Assembly (NCBI GenBank): GCA_031772625.1
Contig: CM062815.1
Span: 115,638,989 to 115,702,988 of the forward strand
Source: Pinus tabuliformis
Lineage: Eukaryota; Streptophyta; Pinopsida; Pinales; Pinaceae
Direction: 5' to 3'
DNA length: 64,000 bases
Part shown: positions 10,697-20,570 of the stretch, one piece after another
Position numbering within the stretch: the first letter of the stretch is position 1
Layout: each line of letters starts with the position of its first letter
Notes under the pieces: generated by a model
What the model saw: only the letters and a program-made list of their open reading frames with translations
Told to the model about the DNA's origin: nothing
Database searches by the model: none
Made by a program: the position numbers and the translations under genes

Positions 10697-11713
10697 ATGC
10701 ATAAATCACCACATAACATTATGTCCCATCCCTTAATCGATGGCTTCAGGTCGACATTGTACGTTGGGGGTACGGGTCGTCAGAACATTATGGAAGCAGT
10801 TAAGGAGGCCAACTCCCCTAGGCGCCTCTGCGTGGTGGTAGTTATGTTGGATGGCTACCTGAGGTACCTTCGCATCTTGAATATTGGGATGGTAGGTGGT
10901 ATTTTAACTCACAGTTGTGGTGCCATCATATGACACCTCATGTGCGATGACAGGTGTGCGATGAGGCATCGATTTCAATCTGGTTTGTACAATATAACAG
11001 TTTCAACAGGGGAAGATAGCACCATTGCTGCGAGCTTTTGGTCTTGGACGGGGGGAAACATGGAAGGTATAGCAATTGATAAGACCCTGCATTATTTTGC
11101 ATTTATGAAAGACAGGCTGGAGAGGAATGTCGGGGTGGATCAAGTCGTTATATACCTCAGCTGGCTCCGATCAGTTAATCACAAGATCTTCGCCGTGCAA
11201 AAGTGGATTGCTGCAAAAATTTCATCAGCAAGGAATGTCAGTAGGGGTGGTTCAGGTTCTGGGAGCTCGGGGTCTAGAAATGGTGCGGGGAACGTTGGTA
11301 TTGAGAGCCTGATTGAGGGCTACTGCAAACATGTGATAAAGGAAATCGTTAAAGAATTAAATGAGAATATGGCGGTCATTTATGCTCAGTTGTCCGGACT
11401 GGGTAAAGACTAGGAGCTTATGCAGAAAACAATGGAAGGTTTGCGAATGGATGTTCTGAGTGTACAAAAAAAGGTTGAAAATATAGAAATCAAGGTGGAG
11501 ACAGCTACAGTGGGAGTCTTAAAGGAGGTGTTTGGGGTTGGAAATCCCTCAGCCACCAATGTTGATTGCGGTGAGGATGTTGTTGTGAAGGTTCTGGTTG
11601 GTGATGATGATGAAGTTGATGTTGCTGCTACGAAGATTCAGGGAGAAGAAGAGAACAAACCAGAGAACTTGAACACGTCTGTGGGTGATGACGCTGAGAC
11701 AGAAAGCAACTGA
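10697..11713 (+). pseudogene. Decayed retroposed ORF with acidic C-terminus, unknown
   Basis: One reading frame runs from about 10697 to 11713, cut only by UGA at 10931-10933 and UAG at 11411-11413. The predicted product of about 335 residues has a Gly/Ser-rich linker (residues near 170-190), a heptad-like helix region on both sides of the UAG (KEIVKELNENM, LSVQKKVENIEIKVE) and an acidic tail. I do not recognise the family. It is followed by a short 3' region ending ATAATGAAAATG and an A-rich stretch near 11945, which suggests retroposition. Similar ends follow the ORF at 15508-16479. Confidence 0.5.
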
Positions 11714-11952
11714 AAGTACTTTTATTTTATATATATGCAATACCATTGTATAGTCTATAATGGCACTTTTTGGAGAATCTATAGCTATAGCTTTATAAAT
11801 AGAACATATGTAAATAATAGGGGTAGCAAGAAGGTCCATACTCATTGTAATGAAAGGAAAGATACAGATAGATCAAGTCTAATTTTTGTAAGGGACCTGG
11901 CTTGTTTCTAGATAGTATAATGAAAATGTTATCTGTTCCCTTAAGAAAAAAA
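11714..11952 (+). other. Retroposon-like 3' tail
   Basis: This AT-rich region downstream of the decayed ORF ends in TAAGAAAAAAA. It resembles the 3' end of a non-LTR retroelement or a processed transcript. Confidence 0.4.
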
Positions 11953-12134
11953 CAATGTCAAGGAAATCACCATCAATGAAGGACAAACACTAAGTCCAAA
12001 TGAAAAATTCAAAGACATAGCATATAACCCCTATGCCACCATATATACTAAAACTAGGAGCCAAGATAGATTGAGTACAAATATTATAATCCATGTATTA
12101 TAAGAAACAAAGACAATGTTTGTCTAACGTAGGT

Positions 12135-13225
12135 AATATCAGAAGAGGAAATCTTGGAAATAATCAATCATTTTGAACTTGATAAGGTAGCAAGTCTAGA
12201 TGAATTCAACATTCATTTTTGCAACTATTTTTGGAATATTGTTAAGTTTGATTTGGTGTAGATGGGGTGAATTATTCAATATGTTAATCATTCCTTGCAC
12301 CTGAGAGGAGGGACAAACTAAACATGATACCATATATATATTCAAGATGATACCATAGTGCAATGTGTCTTACAAGATTATGTCTAAAATCATTGCTAAT
12401 ATATCAAAAAGTATACTCCCTAAGATTATTTTAGAAAATTGAGGTGGTTTTGTGAGGAAGAGACAAATTGCGGAAAATATCGTGCTTATACATGAAATTA
12501 TCCCCTTTAGTAAGAATAATGAGGAGAAGTGGATGATCCTTAAGTTGGATATGGAAAAATTCTTTAATTTTTTCAAACATAGCTTCATGTTTGGATTCCT
12601 TTACAAATTTGGGTTTAATATAGGTTTCATTGCTTGGATCTCCACATGTATCAACAATTTATTGGTTTCTCCTTTATGTAATGGGTTCTAGATGCATTTT
12701 TTTTGTGTTAGGACTTTGTTAGGGTTGGCCCTTATCAACTTTCATGTATATCATCATGGTAGAATCCCTTAGCTAGAAATTGAATATAAATTGTTTTGGT
12801 AGCTTATTTCAAGTAGGTATGATTGGTGGAATCAAGTCATTCATAGGAAGAATCTAGGAGTGTGACGTCATTGCCTTGATTAGGTCATAGAAGTTAGAAA
12901 AGGTTCACAAGTCTAGAGGATTATCAATGTTGGTTTCCCTCCTTAATATTAACTAACTTTGTTTCCAAGAAATAATGAGCATATCAACATTTGGCATGAT
13001 AGTATCATGGGGAGGCCTCCTTTATCTCAACATTAAAACCTTCTCACCCTTAAAAAATTGTGGAACAACATGGGTTGTCATATCTTTTGTTTCTCTTTAT
13101 AGATTTGAAGAGGAAAGATTGGGATTTCAAATTCTATCATTTGATATATTTGTTGCAGGTGGATCTGAGCCATATTTTAAGAAAATAAAATTCTTTTTTA
13201 GCCATTTTCTCCTTCACACAAAAAA
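12135..13225 (+). pseudogene. LINE reverse-transcriptase fragment, heavily decayed
   Basis: Hand translation gives EEILEIINHFELDK (12154 onward; the conserved segment before the palm), then SKIIANISKSILPKIILEN, a stop, and GGFVRKRQIAENIVLIHEII with ILKLDMEKFFNFFKHSF (12365-12590), the fingers and palm entry of an L1-type reverse transcriptase. The catalytic Asp in KLDMEKF is kept, but the FADD box is not found. Further on, INIWHDSIMGRPPLS near 12985 matches the LINE C-terminal region. Several stops and frameshifts and a large internal loss show it is dead. The same domain is better preserved at 21515-22891. Confidence 0.75.
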
Positions 13226-14149
13226 CTAGGGTTTCAAGTATTAACCTTTGTTCTAGAATGAGATTCTTTTGAGACCCATCTAATATTTTGTTTGGATTTT
13301 GGACCTGAGCTTCAATCGATCTTTTTTTAAGGAAGTCGAGAGGGTTTTAAAGTTTATTTCTAGATTCAAAATCATTTTATTTATTTATTTATTTTATTTT
13401 TATTTTTTTGCCTGGAGGAGCTAACTTGATTTACTTATAGGCCGAGGAGTTGTATACATCGAATCCATTTGAAATTTTTGGAAAATTTTACTCAATATTT
13501 TCATGGGGTTTTGCATGAGGGAGTCGAGGTCATAGAAACCCCTCCTCTCACAAATTCGAAGAGGGTTTTCAAACAATAGTTTTCGCATAAATTCATTTTC
13601 CAAATTTCTCTTGGATTATGTGAGGTTTTATAGAGCTAAACTCGTGATTAAACTAACTCTTTTGTAGTAATACAACAAGCTTGATTTTGGGATGTCACAA
13701 GACCTTTGGGGTTCTGATTTTGTTTGTTTATTTTTCAAGGGATAAATCATATTTTTTGTAGTGACCACATTATCGTTCAAGGAGGATTTTAACACTACTT
13801 TTCCATTAAAAAATTGTAGGCTCCTACGGTTTTCAACTCACATATTTCGTGTCATTTTATTTGCATCTAATAGTGGATAAATTTAGAACAAAATGGGGAA
13901 ATTTAAACTTATAGAAGGCATTGTTGTCGTTTCTCCTTGGATGCGTTGGTGGGGTTGAATTTATCTTCTCTACAACTAGTTGTTCATGGGTCGAATTTAT
14001 CAGCTCCATCCTTTTGCTTTTCCTCAAGTGATCTGCTTTCTTTATACCAAAGAGATCCTCACGCTATCAGTCCACCTACAGGTGGTTACTTGACCAATAA
14101 GGTAGGTAGGGAGAGGGTCAGTGGGCCAATTCTCACGTTGTCAATCCAG
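13226..14149. other. No gene seen; T-rich stretches
   Basis: Low-complexity T-rich sequence near 13375-13410 and scattered short frames. Nothing recognisable. Confidence 0.4.
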
Positions 14150-14450
14150 GAGGCTAAGGTTAAAGGAATAAGTTTGATGGTAGAGGCAGGGATCGATGGT
14201 GGAGGGGGCCGCAGGCTAGGGTTAAAGGAATGGGTAAGGATCAATGGCGGAGGCATGTAGAATAAGATTGATGGTCGAGGCAGGGATCAATGGCAGAGGC
14301 ATGCAGAATAAGGTCGATGGATGAGGCAGGGATTGATAACAGAGGAACATGGCTAGGAATAAAGGAACATACAAGAATCAATGGCAAAGGCATGTAGATT
14401 AAGGTCAAGTTGAGGCAGGGATCATTGGTGGAGGCACGTGACTTAGGAGC
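14150..14450 (+). repeat. Degenerate minisatellite, unit about 43 bp
   Basis: Variants of GAGGCAGGGATCAATGGC followed by AGAGGCATGCAGAATAAGG recur about six times, with units of roughly 40-50 bp. Short open frames on both strands here are by-products of the repeat. Confidence 0.7.
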
Positions 14451-14617
14451 CAGCATTAAAAGAATATATTGGATTGCGATTTTGTTTAATAAGGCATTGA
14501 GATTTACTTTTTTCATTTTTTATTTAGTTTTATTTATTTTTGTTTAAATTTTTTGTTTTTTTGTATTTTGTTTTTAATTTTTAATTTTTTACTTTTCCCC
14601 CCCGATCGGGGTGCAAA

Positions 14618-15346
14618 GTGGATGAAAAACCCATTAAGGGGGTTATTATGACAAGTACGGACAAAGTTAATGCCACCACCTCCCACATACTCAAAGTGCA
14701 AGGCACGGTGGTTATCAACATGATTATGATAAGACAGAAGAAAGAAGGTGGCATACACATGCATAAGAGGGGGTTGATAGCAAATAGGGTTAACAAGAAG
14801 GAGGGAGATAACGAAGAGGAGACATCAGTGAAGGTGGCACAACATTTTATGGAAGGCAAAGAAACACAATGATCCCAAGTGTTGGTTAACGGGTATGTTC
14901 TTTTCCTGCCCTTCATTATGCTCCCCAATGTCTGGTTTGTTGAATTGGGGTTGCATAAGGGCAAGGGGTTGGGGAGAGAGAGAAATTTGGGTAGTGGGAA
15001 TAGCTGGGAGGGGAAGGGTCGTGAGAGTCATCGTCGCTGCAAAAGCTTTGCCGGGATAATCCTCTGCTTAGGCAATGCATTCTCGTGCATGGGGTCAGCT
15101 AGGGTTTCGCTTTGCTTTAGAATTCTCCTCTCACGCATGGGGATCATAGGGCTAGGGAGGGAAGGATGTTGTATGAATGAAACTTGTTTGTTCATTTTCT
15201 TGGAAAACCTAAGGGGAAAAGGTAGGGTAGTGACAATTGCTGTAGAGGTAATTCCAGTCTGTGTCCTGGAACGAGGCGCGAAGGCTAGGGCTCCGTGGAG
15301 GTTGGGGGTCATGAGGGGACACCAAGGCCTTGAGGGAAGTCAGTAG
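14618..15346 (+). pseudogene. Decayed ORF, unknown
   Basis: Two open stretches (14618-14872 and 14879-15346) share one frame, separated only by a UGA. The translation is basic with no recognised motif. It precedes the decayed ORF at 15508-16479 and may belong to the same retroposed unit after a frameshift. Confidence 0.35.
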
Positions 15347-15507
15347 GGGGGAGGGTGTCTATGATAGGAGTCCTCCAGAACTGGGGAATTGGTATGCTAG
15401 GAAAGTCGGTCATGTTGGCTTCAGATGGACGTGGGAGCGGGGGATGGTTCGTAAAATAGAGGAGGGATACTTGGTCGAGGAAGGGGCCTAGAAGACGGGA
15501 GGTTGGG

Positions 15508-16479
15508 GTGATCAGAGGAAAGAATGGAAGAGACGCATTTAGGGGGACAAGGGACAAGGTCAGCCAACAAGAAGCACTGGGGAGAAGGAGCGGGGCTCCT
15601 TTCGACCAGGCTTCTGGGTCTTTAGGCCTATGGGAGGCCATGCAATTTGTGACCAAAGTCATGGCAATTATTGGCACAGGGCAGGGGACATGCAGGGGTG
15701 TACAGGTTGACTTATGTGGAGATCTTTTATGCTCGAGGGCTTTGAACAAGCTACATGGGGGGAAGAAATGTTGGATGAGCAGAACTAGTGGATGTCGAAA
15801 ATTATGAAAATAATGGTTTGGAATTCTTGGTTACTTGTTCCCGAAGCAGGTAACTCCTCTTTGGAGGAAGAAAGCGTTGAAGCTAGTTCTGGGCCACTGT
15901 CAGCAACAGACTAGAAGGACTTGGGACAAAAAAGCAATGGCTCGAGTAGGGAAAGGTAAGGGTAGAGGCAAGAGACTAAGGGAGAGCAAGGCTGAGGCTA
16001 AGTCGAGAAATGCTGGAAAACACTGTGGGAGGAAACCAATGGAAAGACTGATCCAAGAAGCGGTGGATGCATACGTGGGTGGCACCAGAGAGGAGATTCA
16101 ATAACTCATTGCAGAGTGGGAGGAGGACATCAACAAATTTGAGAACGAGGGTGCAGTGTATGTGGAAGGGTGGAAGGTCTTGGTTCTTGATCCGAGACAC
16201 ACTCGCAATAGAGAAACACAATATAAACAGACTCTACACATATACTGGTTGCTGAAATGCCTCTTAGGGAAGGTGATGGAACAAATCTGGATGACCGTTG
16301 TTAAGGAATTTCTAGACTACAAGCAGAACTTTCAAAAGATCCAAGCTAAGCTGCAGAAACAGGATGGTCGTCTGGGTCCAATTGAGGAAAATTTCTCAAG
16401 TGTGTTCTTTCCGACTGAGGTGCATGAATCTAGTGCGGAAGACCTAGCTCCAAGTACCTCAACTGATCATGAGAATTAG
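15508..16479 (+). pseudogene. Decayed ORF with basic and coiled-coil regions, unknown
   Basis: One frame runs from about 15508 to 16479 with stops near 15805, possibly in the following short segment, and at 16102-16104. Visible features are a Lys/Arg-rich patch (KGKGRGKRLRESKAEAKSR, about 15955-16010), a helix-rich segment (WEEDINKFENEG), a possible coiled coil (FQKIQAKLQKQDGRL) and an acidic Ser/Thr-rich end. The family is not recognised. The 3' end has an ATAATGAAAAAG plus A-run terminus, like the unit at 10697-11952, so both may be copies of one retroposon type. Confidence 0.4.
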
Positions 16480-16785
16480 AAGGATGCAGTCATATTATTT
16501 TGATTAAGTTTATATGCAGGTAGAATTTACTTCCTAGTTTGCAGTAGTTTATATATATAGAAAGATAACTCATGGTTGTGGACATGATAATCAAGTATAT
16601 GTAGCTTGGATAGATAGAATAACTATTTTTTGCTATTGGATGGCGTATAATAAGGTTAGGTGGTCAACATACCTGGTTTCCCAATGGGCAGTTTGAGACC
16701 ATCTAACCAGGATAAGTGGTTGTAACCTACTTGCATATATTATAATGAAAAAGAAGGATCTACCAGGCTTAAAAAAAATATGTTT
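16480..16785 (+). other. Retroposon-like 3' tail
   Basis: Non-coding, ending ATTATAATGAAAAAG, then CTTAAAAAAAA near 16780. It is comparable to 11714-11952. Confidence 0.4.
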
Positions 16786-16799
16786 ATACAATTTTAAAT

Positions 16800-16895
16800 T
16801 TAATATATCTTAATCTTAATCTTAATCTTAATCTAATATTAATCTTAATATTATTTAATTTAATCTTAATCTTAAATTTAATATAATCTTAAATT
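16800..16895 (+). repeat. (TTAATC)n microsatellite
   Basis: Repeats of CTTAAT, degenerate after about 50 bp. The unit differs from the plant telomere repeat TTTAGGG. Confidence 0.85.
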
Positions 16896-17640
16896 CCCTT
16901 TTATAGATATTTTGGAGTGAGTGACATGATTTTTGAGGCAATAAATGCCTTGAAACTTGTCGTTTTCAAAATTCCTTTAGGTAGTGATACATGAAAAAGA
17001 AAATCATTAGTGGTGTGACACTACAAAGGGTTGCCTATGCATGAGGGACATATCACATGAGAATTTGGTATCTTGGAGACATGTCACTGGAAGTTCAAGA
17101 TCCCAACAATATGTCGCAGGATGTTAGCTTTCATAGTGATACATATCATTCAGATAATCAACTTCAACACAATACATGCAACACAAAATTTAGGGTTTGG
17201 TGCATCACTAGGTTAATGGACTCATCATTTTTGTATCCCATTAAATGGGAGCTTCCTAGTTCTATATCACTAAATAAAGGAACTTCAAAGTGTTGCATCA
17301 CAAAAGAATAGAACTTCTTAATGTTGTATTGCACTACAAGGGAAATTCTATAAAACATCATTAAACTTTGTCTAAGTGTTTGCAAGAAGAAAAAATGGTA
17401 TATTGATCTGAATCTTGGGGGGAGGCCTTCAAGATCTAAAAGATTGAAATGGATCTTGGGGGGGAGACCCCCAATATTTGAAAAATTGAAATTTCCAGAA
17501 GAAAAAGAGTAGAATGCCCAATAAACAAAACCACATAGAATTTTTTTATTATAACAGATAACAACTGTAAGGACTACATTATGGTGGACAATTTGTCCTT
17601 TTACAAAATGTGACTTGTTACTTATAGTATTCTTCAGCTA
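16896..17640. other. No gene seen
   Basis: Short frames only. A G-rich motif GATCTTGGGGGG occurs twice, near 17410 and 17452. Confidence 0.4.
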
Positions 17641-17887
17641 CAATACCACGGGTCAATTCCATGGGTGAATGAATACCATGGGTGGATGTCACAATACCAC
17701 GAGTCAATTCCATGGGTGAATCAATACCACGGGTCAATTCCATGGGTGAATGAATACCATGGGTGGATGTCACAATACCATGGGAAAATACCATGGGTGG
17801 ATGTCACTTACAATACCATGGGTGGATGCCACTTACAATACCATGGGTAAATTCCATGGGTGGATGAATACCATGGGTTGATGCCAT
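17641..17887 (+). repeat. Minisatellite with CCATGG core
   Basis: More than ten copies of ATACCATGGGTGGATG-like and CAATTCCATGGGTGAAT-like units of 16-22 bp alternate. The palindrome CCATGG recurs throughout. A 61-codon frame across it is a repeat artefact. Confidence 0.9.
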
Positions 17888-18007
17888 TTTCCATTCAGAT
17901 CATTCCTCCCTCCTTAAGAAGCAATGGTCCCCATTGCGTGAATTTCCCTCTTGCGAAGCCTTTGTTGAATATGAAGAGTCACTGAAGAGAAGGGTTTTAT
18001 GTGGTTA

Positions 18008-18395
18008 ACCCATAACCATGATGAACGAAAATCTGAGGATAGAGATACCCTGTAATGCTTGTGACCAACTGTGATACTGACAATGTGCGGCCTAGCAAAT
18101 GGACTTCGATGAAGTGTGGGTTTGTGGATGACCCATAACCATGATGAACGAAGATCCGAGGATAGAGATACCCTGTAATGCTTGTGACCAACTGTGACAC
18201 TGCAAGTGTGCGGCCTAGCAAACGGACTTTGATGAAGTGTGGGTTTGTGGATGACCCATAAACATGAAAAACAAAGATCCGAGGATAAAGATACCCTGTA
18301 ATGCTTGTGACCAACTATGATACTAACAGTGTGCGGCCTGGCAAATGGACTTCGATGACAAGTATTTTGTGCAATTGACCCATAACCGTGATGTT
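18008..18395 (+). repeat. Three tandem copies of a 123-bp unit
   Basis: ACCCATAACC-type unit starts fall at 18008, 18131 and 18254, with a partial copy from 18378. The unit length is divisible by three, so on the minus strand it keeps a 242-codon frame open (18642-17914) with a 41-residue repeat. I regard that frame as a by-product. Confidence 0.9.
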
Positions 18396-18910
18396 GGTTG
18401 TTGATGAAGTAGTAGGTGCCTACATAGCCTAGGGTGGGAGGGCACTTCTCCAAATAACCTAAGCTGAATGCTGCTATGCTGAAACTGATGAATGTGAAGC
18501 AAGTGCCTACTAAAGTGGGGTGGGAGGGCATGTCCCCAATGGGAACCCGCTCTGAATGTTGCTCCAGAATTAAAATGGACATAACTCGGCCAATATAACT
18601 CAGAATGTTTATTATAACATTTTTTGGAAGCAGAAGGACCATTTTTCATCTTCCCATGTGTTGGAAAACCTTGTCTGGACACTCTAGAATCTCATATTCA
18701 CGCTGCAATTTTTTCGTCGTCACAAAAGTTCTAAAAAAATAGTTGATTTTAAATCAACGATATCTCCCACATACGAACTCTGATTTGACCCATTTTTTTT
18801 TCAAATTGGGTGATTTTTCAAGAGGAGATCAGATCTAAAATCATTTTTTCTGAAATTTTGCACAAAAACTTCAAACAATTATAGGAGAGTCGTCATCCAC
18901 CAGTTGTCGT
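18396..18910. other. No gene seen
   Basis: Non-coding sequence. Read on the minus strand it resembles an LTR-element leader, but I find no primer site or LTR border. Confidence 0.35.
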
Positions 18911-18991
18911 CAGAACAAAAAAAATAAATAAATAAAATAAAATTAATTAATTAATTAATTAAAATTAAAATTTAAAAAAATAAAAATTAAA

Positions 18992-19029
<38 letters not shown>

Positions 19030-19038
19030 TATATATGT
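18911..19038. repeat. AT microsatellites: (TTAA)n and (TA)n
   Basis: Runs of TTAA (near 18940) and about 40 bp of TA (near 18995-19035) sit directly upstream of the GC-rich LINE leader. Confidence 0.9.
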
Positions 19039-19039
19039 A

Positions 19040-19309
19040 GGTTTTTTGATTGAGAGCGAGCTGCGCTGTGGGGGTTCGAGCGCGACCAGGCCTCGGCTCT
19101 CCTCGACCTGCCCTCACGGGCTCTAAGCCCTGCGCTACTCACCGACTAGCAACCTCTGCCTCATGGATTCAGATCTGATCGGATCTAGCACACTGATTCG
19201 CTGACTGCACTTCGAATCCAGATCTAATCGGATCTAGACAGCTAGTCGCCCTTCTGGCTAGGGAGAGATCTCTGCTGTGCTGCCTCGGTGGCGGCCGGCA
19301 TTAAGCCTG
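19040..19309 (+). promoter_or_regulatory. GC-rich LINE 5' leader
   Basis: A sharp change from AT repeats to GC-rich sequence with GATCGGATCTAG repeated at about 19174 and 19222. LINE promoters are internal and lie in the leader; the position fits, the function is inferred. Confidence 0.5.
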
Positions 19310-20569
19310 ATGGAGACTCAGGGTCATGATCCTCCCTCTGATCCTGCCGCAGAGGCATTCCATCAACTCCTGGCAGGCTTGCCTCCAAAAAAAAGAAATG
19401 AAGCCTCTAAATTTGTCAAGAAACTAGATGAAATTCCAGAGATCTGTTTGCCTCCGGAGACTCCCATGCAGGTAGCTTTGTCGCTGGCGGATCGGGGACT
19501 CATTGGCCAATTCACAGGACTTTGGCCATCCCCGAAAACTACAGAGCAATGGGTCAACAGGAACTGGGCGCCTCTGATCATCCAAAGTGTTACCTCATAC
19601 TTTCTAGGGCAAGGTTTTTTTCTCTTCGAATTTACCTCCAGAGAAGACAAAGACATGATCTTTAGAAACGGACCGTACTTCATGGGTCCTCAGGGCCTCT
19701 ACCTAAATAAATGGACACCGGATTTCGACCCGGCGGTAGATGTTCCCAAGGCTATTCCAGTATGGGTTCGTCTCCCAAATCTGTCGGTTCACTGCTGGAA
19801 CTGGGACTCCTTGAAACACATCGGCAACTCCCTAGGGAAATTCATAGATCGGGCAAGCAACAAGGACCAGTACGATTGTGCCAGGATTTGCGTTGAGGTA
19901 GACTTAGAAGAAGGCTTACCAGAAGCAATCAAAATCAAAGTCGGCAGCTGGTCCCATGTGCAGATCTTGGATTATGAACAGCTGCCTTTCAAATGCAGGA
20001 AATGCCACGTGTATGGACACTTCGCTAGAAGTTGTTCGACCAACCCAGAGCCAGAGAAAGGAAATGAAGAGGGCTGGAATCAAGTAAGACGAACCAGAGC
20101 CAATCAAAAGGGACAAAAACAGGGTGGACAACAGGGCAAAGGCAACCCTCAGATCAACGCTCAGAAACCCCCTACAAAAAAGATGCAAGAAAATAAATTT
20201 GTCCTTCTAAGTCAACCGACAGAAGACGCTCCAGAAGCAGAGATCCAAAATCCAGAATCCTCAAGGAAAAGCACACCTCCAGCTTCCCCCAAAGAAGCTG
20301 AGAATCCTAACGACATGTTCCAAGAAGAGGAAGAACAAGAACAAGAAATTGAGGAGTCAGAAGAAGAAGGAGAAATAGGCGAATCCCAAACTTCGGTGAG
20401 AAGATCTGCAAGGGGTCGCAAAACAGACAAAGAGAAAAGAGAGCAGCAGACCTACAAAGATAAGCTACAGGGCAGCCAACCAACTGTGGAAAAGCTTCTT
20501 GCCTCAAAGCCCAAAATGGGGAAAAATCAGCCCCAAGGCTCCAAGGGAGCCCAGCAGAAGCATAAATAA
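19310..20569 (+). CDS. LINE ORF1 protein, DUF4283-like domain and zinc knuckle
   Basis: An intact frame of 419 aa from ATG at 19310; a GTG 33 bases upstream is in frame but unlikely. Residues about 60-220 match the DUF4283 domain of plant LINE ORF1 proteins (WVNRNWAPL, GQGFFLFEF, PVWVRLPNLS, GNSLGKFI). A CCHC knuckle CRKCHVYGHFARSC lies at about 229-242 with standard Cys-X2-Cys-X4-His-X4-Cys spacing. The C-terminal 170 residues are charged and low-complexity, with a Glu-rich run and basic patches. ORF1 proteins bind the element RNA as a chaperone in the transposition particle. It ends just before ORF2. No lesion is visible. Confidence 0.9.
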   Translation: METQGHDPPSDPAAEAFHQLLAGLPPKKRNEASKFVKKLDEIPEICLPPETPMQVALSLADRGLIGQFTGLWPSPKTTEQWVNRNWAPLIIQSVTSYFLGQGFFLFEFTSREDKDMIFRNGPYFMGPQGLYLNKWTPDFDPAVDVPKAIPVWVRLPNLSVHCWNWDSLKHIGNSLGKFIDRASNKDQYDCARICVEVDLEEGLPEAIKIKVGSWSHVQILDYEQLPFKCRKCHVYGHFARSCSTNPEPEKGNEEGWNQVRRTRANQKGQKQGGQQGKGNPQINAQKPPTKKMQENKFVLLSQPTEDAPEAEIQNPESSRKSTPPASPKEAENPNDMFQEEEEQEQEIEESEEEGEIGESQTSVRRSARGRKTDKEKREQQTYKDKLQGSQPTVEKLLASKPKMGKNQPQGSKGAQQKHK

Positions 20570-20570
20570 T

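Noticed and set aside
16800..16895. Interstitial telomere repeat
   Set aside because: The unit is CTTAAT, not TTTAGGG or its complement.
17641..18395. CRISPR-like array
   Set aside because: Repeats are not separated by unique spacers of constant length, and the setting is plant nuclear DNA.
17914..18642. 242-codon minus-strand ORF as a real gene
   Set aside because: Openness follows from a 123-bp tandem repeat divisible by three; no known domain.
19060..19090. tRNA-like GGTTCGAGCG segment
   Set aside because: No acceptor or anticodon arms can be folded around it; it belongs to the GC-rich LINE leader.
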